The notes beneath the pieces are model-generated. The model had not been told where the DNA came from, searched no databases, and saw nothing but the letters and a program-made list of their open reading frames with translations. Source: Tetranychus cinnabarinus (lineage: Eukaryota > Arthropoda > Arachnida > Trombidiformes > Tetranychidae). From it: a DNA stretch of 64,000 nucleotides. Positions 54,601-64,000 of this stretch are shown piece by piece. The position numbers and the translations under genes were made by a program. Position 1 is the first letter of the stretch. Each line of letters begins with the position of its first letter. The stretch spans positions 699,501 to 763,500 of the forward strand of contig WHVY01000004.1 of assembly GCA_022266195.1 (NCBI GenBank), given 5' to 3'.

Positions 54601-55045
54601 TGTAAGGTCTCTTCAGGGATGAGGAGTAGAGACTTACAACTGAGATCAGTTTCTCAATAACTTTAAGTATAACCAACGCTGTTAATCAATTTGAGGTTAA
54701 ATTATTTTATTTCAGTTGAGGTGTCTAAGTCACCAGTAAATCAAACATTAACACAAGAACACAGGTAATAACTAATTAGCCTTATTTTTAAGTAAATTAA
54801 GTTGATGGTGATGAGCACAGTGTTGAGAGAATACCCTCTTCAATCAATTAACAATTTTTTGATCACAATTTAAAGAGAGAGAGAGAAAACATAATCTGGA
54901 TCTGTTGGTCAAATTGACCAGTATTTATGTTAAGTAAAGAGGAAAAGGAAGAAAAGCTAAACATGTGATATTAAACTAATGGGGGTTGACATTGAATTAC
55001 AAACTGTAAATTAAGAGAGGCAAAAAGTAGTGTCGATCCCTTACA
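54601..55045 (-). repeat. 3' long terminal repeat (445 bp)
   Basis: It starts TGTAAGG and ends CCTTACA on the plus strand, so it has TG...CA ends within a 7-bp inverted repeat. The left edge is the exact point where similarity to the host duplication (21.9 kb) stops. Next to its inner end, the minus strand reads AGTGGGGGCATC, a purine-rich tract suitable for plus-strand priming. Confidence 0.88.
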
Positions 55046-55180
55046 GATGCCCCCACTAAGTCGCAATCGGTCCTTCATTAGGTTCGAGGGCGGCAAAGGT
55101 AACGAAATTTTGCCTCGTTAAACTTATAAGGGATTGGACGGTCATGATTTGGTATTGGTTCGACAAAATTGGCTATATTA

Positions 55181-57285
55181 TTATCTATTGTTCAGTTTTT
55201 CTTGTCTTCGAGTTTTTGACATGTAATGTTTCAAAGCAACATCATTTTTCAAAGGTTTTGGCCAATCATCAATGTAATTCATAATGTCATTAATAAGTCC
55301 AGACATGTAATGATTTTTTGGATAAAGATAACCTTGATAGAGTCCGTGGATTCTTACTGGTTGTGTGCTGACCCATTTGATTCTAGTTTGTTCAATTCTT
55401 TGGTAGTCGATCAAATACAAATACATTGTATAAGCAGCATCAACTAATGAGAGTGTTCTCTGGATTGAGTAATTTTACCGAAAAGCGTAAATATGCAATA
55501 TTTCAAACCTAATTGTGGTGCATTCGATCTACAATTATAATAACTCGAGATACAGATGATTCTTGGAAGCAGATAATCATGATCATTTGGATTTATAAAT
55601 AGGTTCTTGAAGTCCTGAGCTTGACCTGACACGATTATTCTTTTATATTTTCTCAATATTGTGATGATACGTTTACGGACATGGTAAAATGTTGGCGCAT
55701 ATTTCAACTGAAGCCATGATATGTTGTGATGTTCAGTCATGAAGTCTTCAATCGCTGATTTTGGATGTTTGATGAATTCATTAAATATGATTTCTCCTGA
55801 TGAATCAACGATAGAAATCCAACATGGAACCTGTATTTTGGATGTTTGATTGGAAGATGTTTTAATTCTCAGTGTTAAGTTTTCAATATCAATTGAACAA
55901 GCATTTAAACCATCTTGGTGAAGCTTAACATTATTTTGCGCTATTAACCAAGCAAAGTGTTGTGGCGGTTTGATCATCTCTAGCTGTTTAACACAAAATT
56001 CAGCTTTAATTGAATCGTAAGCAATATCTCGTCTCATTCTGGTTTTCTTATTTCGTTCAACTGAGTGTCTTCTTTGGTAATCATGAAACCTTCTTTTTAA
56101 AAGATCACTGTATTCGATTGATTGTTTAGTTTTTGGACCACTTTTGCTATCTGGTTGATAAGCATCAAGATTTGTGGACAAAACATCATCAGTGTCTTCA
56201 ATTTCAATATCTTCAATTGCAGGTTTACTTATAATTGATTTAACTTGGAGTTGATTTGGTTCATGATTGATTGGGTGAGTGATGGAGCTTTTCAATTGTT
56301 TCTCATTAACATCATTATAATTATTGCTTGGTTTATTCCAATCGCCCCAATCAACAATGGAATAACATTCTGAAGCAACTGAACTTGATTCTCTTACTCG
56401 TTTGCTTGGACGGTCGTTGTTGATATATTTGTTTGCATTTGTTGATGGGTATGAATAAGAAGGTCGTTTAACTTGTTGATTATTAATTTGCTTAGCAGAA
56501 TTGGCTCTTTTTTGATCAATTTGCTTTTGAAGGCCTTCGATTCTTTCCTTTTGTTGAATCAAGTTTTTATGTTGTCTTTCAAATGAACTTATGAAGGTTT
56601 GCTTATATACATCTTGAGCCGTTTGATTACAATGGTTTTCATCTCCAGTTGTTATTGTTGATAAAAATTTTACCATCAAGTCATCTTGCTTGAGTACTGG
56701 GTCCATAATGTTGATGAAGGTGTCAGCAATGTACGATTGATCAAATTTGAAGACATTTGATTGCAGTTTACAGTTCTTAATGTGGTCAATCATTAATGAA
56801 TAAAATCTCTTTTCTTTACAGTTATTGTAGATACAATTAACTGTTATTATTTCTGAGTCAAATTCACGATCTGATGATACTCTTTTCAAGATTTGTTGAC
56901 TGTTACAATTATTACTTATACAATTGAATGCTAAATTTTCCAAAGAGTTATCGTTAATTCCCAGTATTGATTCATTTTTAGTTATTTTGTTGACAATTAC
57001 CATGAAATGTGAACATAATTTGCAATAAAGTCGATCACAATTGTAACATTTATAAGGTTCAACAGCTAATTGGTCGCAAAGATTGCACAAATTTTTGGTT
57101 ATACCGAGTCCAGGATCGTTATCAATGGTAAAACCAGGCTTAAGCTTAACAACATTGAATGCTGAAAAGATGCTTTCGACTTCTGTGTTTTTGAACTTTC
57201 TTTTGTACTTGTCTTCGATGAATTGGTAGAATTGTTTAACATCATAGACTTTGGTTATTGCTAAAGATGACGATGAAGATGACAT
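55181..57285 (-). pseudogene. Third retrotransposon ORF: RING/TRAF zinc finger fused to DEDDh exonuclease, frameshifted
   Basis: From the ATG at 57285 (MSSSSSSLAITKVYD) the frame runs 613 codons to a stop at 55444. RING-like Cys pairs lie at residues 67-91 (CNLC, CYNC, CKLC). A TRAF-type CX4CX11HX3C finger lies at 151-172. A coiled coil (about 230-265) and a disordered charged middle follow. The C-terminal domain has exonuclease motif I D466-x-E468 (SIDIEN) and motif II with D558 (SGQAQDF); motif III (H...D) straddles a frameshift near 55,450, after which the other frame continues to 55,181. The layout of the last domain fits REXO1/ISG20-like 3'-5' exonucleases. It occupies the env position. 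Function in the element is unknown. Confidence 0.6.
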
Positions 57286-59090
57286 TTCAATTTTCAGTAA
57301 AAATCTTTCCTTTGACCAATTTTCCTTCAATCTTATCACTGTTGATATTTGATGCAAGTTTTAATGCTAATTCAACATCATAGAATCCACCAGTTTGGTT
57401 GTTAGACTTTGAACCTGAATTAAGTCAAATGAATTTATCAAACCTCTACAGTTAGAGAGTACTTCATGGTCAAAATCTGATATTATTACTGAAAAAATGT
57501 AAATGTTGATGAAATGAGTGAAGGTTAGCCAGCAGATTGAGAGCATACGCTCGTCAAAAAGCAACGATACAGCAATTATTGAATGTGCTAGATGAATGAC
57601 CAGAAGAAGAGTAGTTTGTTTAATGTTGAGATTGACGGTTTAACGATGATTTGATGTACAAGCAGCTCAATTGATTGATGTTTGTTGGTTAGATGTGAGC
57701 ACAATTTTCACTTATTGTTGAATTTGATTCAATTTTAGCAATCAATTTGGGATTGGAATGAATTTATTTCCAAGAAATGAGCATAAAAAACATGAGCTTT
57801 CAATTTAATAAGCATCTTCACTTCATTAGCTGAACACCGTACCACTATATTTGTCGCTTGTTTTTTAATTATGATGCAGAGATGATGATTATTTGAGAGA
57901 ATACTCTCTTCAAACGTTTACTTCTGCGACAACTTGAAACAATATTGAACTCAATTTCGAAATTAACTGAAAAATTCACCAAAAATTCATTAACAAACTC
58001 ATGAGAAAAGATTAAAGTAAATAAGAGCATTAAGAAACATGTATTATAACTGCTCGAACTAGTAATGAGTGCATTTTTATCAAAAGAGGAAAAGGAAGAC
58101 CATTGACAATGGTAATTGACAAAACAATAGATGGAGACATTAAGGCAATCCATCGATAAATGAAAAATATTTGATTAATTGACCATCGATACTCATAAGT
58201 GCATCAAAATTGTATGCATAAAATTGGTTTTCATGATCATGATTAGCTTTGATGGTTAGTTAAAACAGTTGATTATGAAGAAAGCATGACAAGACATTCA
58301 CAAAAGATAACAATCACTACTTTCTTACGATTTAGGTCATACAGATCAGCTCCAGGAGTGCTTTGAATGGAATTGGTTAAAAGGTTGATTTGGCATGGTT
58401 AAAAGCAATTTTTACAGCATGTAATGCAACCCTGTTGCCGAAAAGGTGCGATTCGGTCTCGCTGAGCGTGAAAAATGGCAATTTACATAAAAAATAAAAA
58501 TTCAAATAATGAAGTTTCGAAACTTAAATGCCAATAACTCAAGCAATGTTCAATACAGAATGTCAGAACTCGACCAGATTTTTAGTCTTCAAAAATCATG
58601 TTATGACCTCGAATTGACCTCTAACATAAGTAGCAGCGATTTCCGAAAAATGACCTTGAATGACCTTGTCCTTGAAACATAAAAAATGAATGTCGCCCAA
58701 ACTCACTATATTCGATTCCTAGGCCAATAGCATGTTTGGTTGCAAAGTTATTGGCTTTCAACATCATACTAAGTAGCTGAATAGCCCTGTATTATTGAGA
58801 ATCTAATTTGAGCAGAATAAGGTGAATTTGTTATGTTAATTTTGTTGTAAATCATGATAATCATTGAACTTTAGGTTCTTAAAATACGTTAATTTTGGTT
58901 AATTTTGACTCTTGATTTTGACTTAATTGTGGTTAATATTGTAAAAGATTAAAATAACTTTGATTAATGTTGTTTCAATGATGATCATGAGATTGTTTCA
59001 TTACTTATTTTTCATTGCAGATTATTCTATTAACAGATGAAGATTTCTTAGTAATTTGATTAATAATGAATGATGAAGGTTTTTCTTGCT
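57286..59090. other. Region between pol and the third ORF
   Basis: About 1.8 kb without a supported gene. On the minus strand an acceptor-like CATTTTTTCAG occurs at about 57,500, possibly used by a spliced mRNA for the third ORF. A 94-codon minus-strand frame at 57,869-58,153 has no domain. Confidence 0.4.
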
Positions 59091-62000
59091 TTACTCGCTT
59101 GATTCTTGTTCAATTACTTCAATTTCTGTTTCGCCAACGTTGATAAGCTTGAGTTGGTCAAAATTTACTCTAAATTTTTTCAGAGTTTCGATGCAAGTAA
59201 TTTCAGCGACTGAATCCAAAACATTGTGAACAATGTATTTACCTTTAAATGATGGAGTTAACTTTTTACCAAGGGTTAAGCTAATGTTTTTGATAGCAAC
59301 CCTAACAATATCACCTGGTTTGAATGGTTTCTCTTTCAATTTTTGATTTTGCATAAATCTTTCCTGTTTCATTAACCTTTGATCAATAACCTCTTGTCTG
59401 ATCGCTTCGATGTTACTCCTATCGAACTTGATTGGAGTATCCATTTGATTTGTAAGAGTTGTTCTTGATGGAATCTGGAAAAGAAGATAATGTGGAGAGT
59501 TTCCAAGTGACTCTGAAGGTGTATGGTTATAGCTTATTATTTTTCTGGTTAAATTTTTGTCCCAATTTTTTATATTTCCATCAGCTGTCATTTTTATCAA
59601 GTTTCCAATGATTCCGTTGGTTCTTTCAACTAATCCTTGTGATTCTGGTCGATAAGGTGTTGACTTAATATGTTTGAATTGATTTTCTTCAACATATTTT
59701 TTGAAGTCATCTGACCTAAAACATGATCCGTTAGCAGTTTGGATTTCGTTTAATGGTCCAACAAATCAAATGATGTACTCAATAAACTCTTTTGCTTCTT
59801 TTGATGTTTGATTCCTGTATGCCTGAGCAAATACAAAGTGTGTTAACATGTCAACCGCAACGAGAAGATATTTGTTTCGCAGGTTTGAACTTTTATAAGC
59901 ACCAACAACATCAATCTGGATTCTTTCAAGTGGTAACTTTGGGACTGGCATTGATCTAGGAATATGATCGTTTGTTGTTTTATGCTTGTATCTACCACAG
60001 ATATCACAAAGTCTAATTTTATCGCGAATAATCTTATTCATTAGTGGGAACCAGAAATTTTCTCTTATACGTTTAGCTCTTGGTTTATAACCAAAATGTC
60101 CTCCTAATGTTTTTTCATGATATTCAGTGTAGACTTTCTCAATTAAGGAAGCAGGTACGTAAACAGCAATTTTACCATGTTTCATTTTACGACAAACAAG
60201 ATCATATTTAATGATGTAGTTTTTATGTTGAATCTTCTCGTTCAGTATTTCATCTTTGATTCTCTTAATGAATGAATCTTTTTCTTGTTCTTGGTGAAAA
60301 ATTGAATGATTCTTTTCAATTTCTGGGTAAGTGATGCTGAAGATAAATTTTTTCATGACATGGTTGTCCATGATTTCAGGTTGACCAGTTTTTTCATTAA
60401 TATCTGTTATAATTTCTTTTATCGTTGCGATTTGAACAGATTCATTTTCATTTTCAGTTTCATGTAAAGAAATCAAATCACATCTATCTTCATTTTCAAT
60501 TCTTAAAGGTTCATTTGCTTATGACGAATCATCAGTTTCTAAAATTAAATTTAAACTTGGAGCATTTAAATAGTGAATGTAACGGTAAAAATCCTCTTCA
60601 TCAATTTCACCCGTTCTTTTGTGTTTCCATTCGTTACTACGAGAGAAACAGTCCGCAGGATGTTCACTGCCTTTTTTATAAATTATTTTGTAATTGTATT
60701 GTGATAAAATTGTTGCCCATCTGTGTAATCGAGCGCATTTAAAGTTGATTTTCTTTAGTGAACAAAGTGCACAATGATCGGATATAATTGTAAAAGGTCT
60801 TCCAAGTAAGTAATGACCATATTTAAGTACTCCTACAATAACAGCAAGGCATTCTTTTTCTGTGATTGTATATGCTAACTGATGTTTAGCTAATTTTTGA
60901 CCGAAATAAGCAACTGGGCGCCAGTTATCTTCTTCTTTTTGTGTTAACATTCCTCCTACAGCAATCGATGATGCGTCAACTTCAAGAAGATGCTCTTTTA
61001 GTGGGTCAAATTGACAGAGTTCACAATCTCTGATAAGTATTGATTTAATTAATTCCCAGTTTTGTTGGTGTATTGACGTCCATTTAAATTTTTTCTTGCG
61101 ACTACATAATTCAAATAAGTTTGACGCTAAAGTTGAATAATTTGGTATAAATTTCGACAAATAATTGAATAATCCGAGTTGACTTTGAAGTGATTTTAAA
61201 TCTTTAGGTGGACTAAATTGTTTCAATCTTTCAATCTTCGATGGATCTGGTTTAATAGATTTACCAGATATAATATGTCCAAGGAACTTTACTTCTTCAT
61301 GCCCCCACTTGCATTTATCAGGCTGAATTTTAAGTCCGACTTCTTTAACTTTGTTAAAGGTTTGGGTCGCATTCATCAAAAGTTCATCAAATGTCTTTCC
61401 AAAAATAATTACGTCGTCAATGTATGCTAGACAACATTTATATAATAGTTTACCGAAAATTTTGTCAACAAATTGTTGAAAATATGCTGGACTGTCTGCT
61501 AAGCCCATTGGTAGCCTTATGTATTGGTATTTGCCTGTTTCAGTGACAAAAGCAACCTTTTCTCGCTCTTCAGGAGCTAATTCGATTTGATGGAATCCTT
61601 GAGCAAAGTCAATAGTGATAAAGTAATTGTAACCAGCAAGTGCTTGTATAAAATCTTCAATGTTTGGCATTGGATAATTTCTGGTTCGCATTAAAGCATT
61701 TAGTTCTTGAAATGATGTGACAAACCTGTAAGTACCTGGAGTAGGTTTTGGAACTAAAAAGGCAGGTGAACCGCCACGTGATGTTGATGGTTCAACAATA
61801 TCATTTTCAATCAATTCTTTTATCATATTGTCTAAAATTTCCCTTTTTTCAGGTCCCAGTCGATATGGTTTGCATTGAGGTATTGGATTCATTCCCAAAT
61901 CAATTTTAATTCCAACTTTGTCAGCAGGAATTTTACCGATATCGTATTTTGACTTCGAAAATACGTCTAAATAGACTTTGAAAAAATTATTCAGTCTTAT

Positions 62001-63862
62001 TTTTTGTTCATGATTTAGTCTTGGATCGATCCCATAATTCAACGTTTGCATTACGTTGTCAATTTGCAAAGGAAACTCTTCTTTTCTTTTATCGATTTTC
62101 ATCTTCATGAAAGTTTTTTGATAATTTTCATTTTCAGTTTTTTCAATGTTCAGTATGTTATAAGAATTCACTGCAAAATCTGGATTAGTTGCTGAATTGT
62201 CATCATCTTTTTTATTTTTCCTTCGATTTCTTTTCTTAATTGGTTTTTCTGGTGTTTTTTCTGGTTCACTCGGAACTTCAGGACCAAATATTTTTGGAAA
62301 ATATTCAGTGAAAACATAATCAAAACTGACTTTTGATGGAATCTTGATTGATAATTTGAGAGGGAAAAATGTTCCTTCATGTTGAAAAATTGACCAGCGT
62401 TCATGATTAACAATTGTTGCACCCGCATCACACCAATATGAGAAGTTGGATCCCAAAATGATATCATAAGGTAAATTGTCAAATACATAAACTCTTAGTG
62501 CATTTTGATAGAACGGTTCAACCGTTTTGAAAATTACTTGAGTTACACCAGCAGCTTTCGTTGCTGTTACTGCAAATCCCATGAAGCTTTCTCTGAATTT
62601 GTAGATTTTTATACCGAGTTTTTCTGCAACTTCAGTTTTAATAACTGTAGCATTTGCACCCGTATCAAATAAACCGTTAATTGATAGATCAGTTTCTTCT
62701 ACTAAAATTTTGATTTCAGGGACATTATTCTTCTTTTCACTTGAAGCCGTAGCTAAAACATGTAAATAGTTTGCTTGATTAACCGCATTGTTATTTGTAT
62801 TATTGTTTTGAGGACAATTTGCAGCAAGATGACCAGGGGCGTAACAAATCAAACAAGGAGTTGTTGCATTTGATGAATTTTGGTTCGTATTAGCTGAGTT
62901 TGAACTTGTATTTTGGTTTTGATTAGCATTAAATGATGACTGAACTGCATCTTCATAACGTGGAGGTCTATCTCGACGGTTATAATTGTTTCTGTATCCA
63001 CGATTGTTTGTTCTTCTGTTGTTGTAACCTCCTCTAGTGTATCTAGGAGATTGATTATTGTTACTTGTTTGATTACTATTTTGATAGTTGTTCTGTTGTT
63101 GAGGATATTGCTGTTGATTGTTGTTTGTTTGTTGATAATTATTTGGTTGACTGTAATAACTTTGATTAGACTGAGCAATTCTTGGCTCTGATCTTCTTTC
63201 ATTCCTTCTTATGTTGTCAGTCAATATCCTATTAACATAAGTAATTAGTAACGTTAAAACCTTTTCGGTTGAATCAATTGTTTGCTCGTGAATAGCGTTA
63301 AATACGAGTCTCTCAGGTAACAAGGTTAATAACCAATAAGCAATATGAATGTCTTTTGAAAATGGGATAACTGTTTTGTAAGCGTCGGTAATTGCTTTTA
63401 CGTATGATTGAGGGTCCATTCCGATTTGAAATTTTTGATAAAACAAACGATTTTTAGCAGCAATTAGTTCTGGTTGCCCAATATAACTTTTTCTTATTTC
63501 TGTAATCAGTTGTTTCAAGGTTAAATTGTGACATCTTGATTCAATATTCTTGATTAGCTGGTAAACGTCCGCAGAGACTCTGGTTTTTAGTAGTTTAATT
63601 GCAATGTCTTCTGATAATTCATAAACATCAAACATCAAATTGACGAAACGATCTAAATATGCTAGAATCGTCTCACATCTTTCATCGAATGGTTGGATTA
63701 TTCTGTCTTTATTCATTTCAATAAATTTATCTTGAGCTGAAATAGCTTCTCGAATTGGTTTCTCGTACTCATAACTTGTCGAAGGTTTATTAGGCTCAAA
63801 GGTTACTTTGCTTTTATCTTGATGTTGGTTCTTATCTGGTAAGCGATTAAAGCATAACGACT
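59091..63862 (-). pseudogene. Gag-pol polyprotein, interrupted (gag end, PR, RT, RNase H, IN)
   Basis: One reading frame from about 63,862 to 59,091 with in-frame stops at 60,519 (TAA) and about 59,774 (TGA). From the ATG at 63716: capsid-like gag region (1-170), Asn/Gln-rich linker, CCHC knuckle CLICYAPGHLAANC (288-301), protease DTGA (from D351), RT with YIDD (CLAYIDDVIIF), RNase H (LEVDASSIAVGG, ending ADCFSR), then integrase with its zinc-finger region (CDICGRYKH) and core. In the core, the first Asp is present (IQIDVVGAY), but the site normally TDNG reads TANG, so a catalytic Asp is missing. Last integrase part: LVERTNG onward. This copy cannot encode an active integrase. Confidence 0.93.
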
Positions 63863-64000
63863 ACGGTCCAAATGTTTGCTTCTTTTTGAGCCATTTGTCT
63901 GAATCGAGATACTTGGGCTGCTGTGAAACCCATTTCAAACAACGTTTCTTCATCTAAATCAATATCATCATCAATTTCAGACAAAACTAGATTTACTATA
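63863..64000 (-). pseudogene. Gag N-terminal part, frameshifted at window edge
   Basis: Another minus-strand frame, open from the window edge, encodes DEETLFEMGFTAAQVSRF and stops near 63,848, while the gag-pol frame is open only from about 63,862. The two frames overlap slightly and differ by one base, so gag is broken or uses frameshifting here. Confidence 0.5.

Larger units (their letters stand above)
54601..64000 (-). mobile_element. Ty3/gypsy-type LTR retrotransposon (3' part, runs off window)
   Basis: On the minus strand: gag end, protease, reverse transcriptase, RNase H and integrase (to 59,091), then a third ORF (57,285-55,181), a purine-rich tract and the 3' LTR. The 5' LTR and primer-binding site lie beyond 64,000. 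The copy is degraded: two stops in pol, a frameshift in gag and one in the third ORF. It is inserted in the duplicated host block after CATAT. Confidence 0.92.

Noticed and set aside
62168..63202. Minus-strand frames of 106 and 117 codons over gag and protease
   Set aside because: They are out-of-frame readings of the Asn/Gln-rich gag linker and the PR-RT linker.
1..64000. CRISPR arrays, prokaryotic operons or rRNA genes
   Set aside because: No spaced identical repeats of array type, no rRNA-like blocks; introns and eukaryotic elements show that the DNA is nuclear.

Overview
The window is AT-rich animal nuclear DNA, probably arthropod. It has short GT-AG introns, long gene-poor non-coding stretches, a ninein-like exon, a small family of divergent ionotropic-receptor-like genes, and two large mobile elements. 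A chelicerate (mite) host is my guess from the general character of the sequence. Nothing in the window proves it.

Layout. 1-19.5 kb: host DNA with one confident exon (ninein-like first coding exon, minus strand, 4585-4767) and a few weak protein-like islands, mostly on the minus strand at 11-17 kb. 19.56-21.93 kb: a segment duplicated at 53.09-54.60 kb. The left copy carries an 836-bp TA-flanked inverted-repeat element, and the right copy preserves its empty site. 22.37-24.38, 47.54-49.26 and 50.59-52.36 kb: three five-exon paralogues, all on the plus strand, with nearly identical exon sizes (60, 104, 94, about 821, then the last exon). They encode membrane proteins with the M1-pore-M3-S2-M4 layout of ionotropic receptors.

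24,989-46,693: a complete 21.7-kb Polinton/Maverick element. It has 369-bp terminal inverted repeats and a 5-bp direct repeat (TGGGA) at its edges, and it is inserted in the spacer between receptor copies 1 and 2. Its plus-strand block (25.5-33.1 kb) encodes an IAP-like BIR-RING protein, a TATA-binding-protein homologue, a two-TM protein, the packaging ATPase, two small conserved proteins, a chromodomain integrase, the penton-type minor capsid protein, a basic core-like protein, the double-jelly-roll major capsid protein and the adenain-type protease. The genes are packed with overlapping stops and starts. The convergent minus-strand block (33.2-42.3 kb) encodes protein-primed DNA polymerase B, a dUTPase, a PC4-like protein, two intron-containing small genes, a second (frameshifted) two-BIR+RING protein, a Cys-rich protein and an acidic repeat protein. 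About 4 kb at the right arm has no clear coding sequence but holds what looks like a multi-exon minus-strand leader.

54,601-64,000 (running off the window): a minus-strand Ty3/gypsy-type LTR retrotransposon with its 3' LTR at 54,601-55,045. Its pol frame is interrupted by two in-frame stops and has lost a catalytic integrase Asp, so this copy is dead. In the env position it carries an unusual third ORF: a RING/TRAF-type zinc-finger N-terminus joined to a DEDDh (REXO1/ISG20-like) exonuclease C-terminus, also frameshifted.

The most interesting points are the transcription-factor set on the Polinton (TBP, PC4-like and an acidic repeat protein), the helically phased paired 20-bp repeats in its TIRs, its two different IAP genes, and the zinc-finger exonuclease ORF on the retrotransposon.
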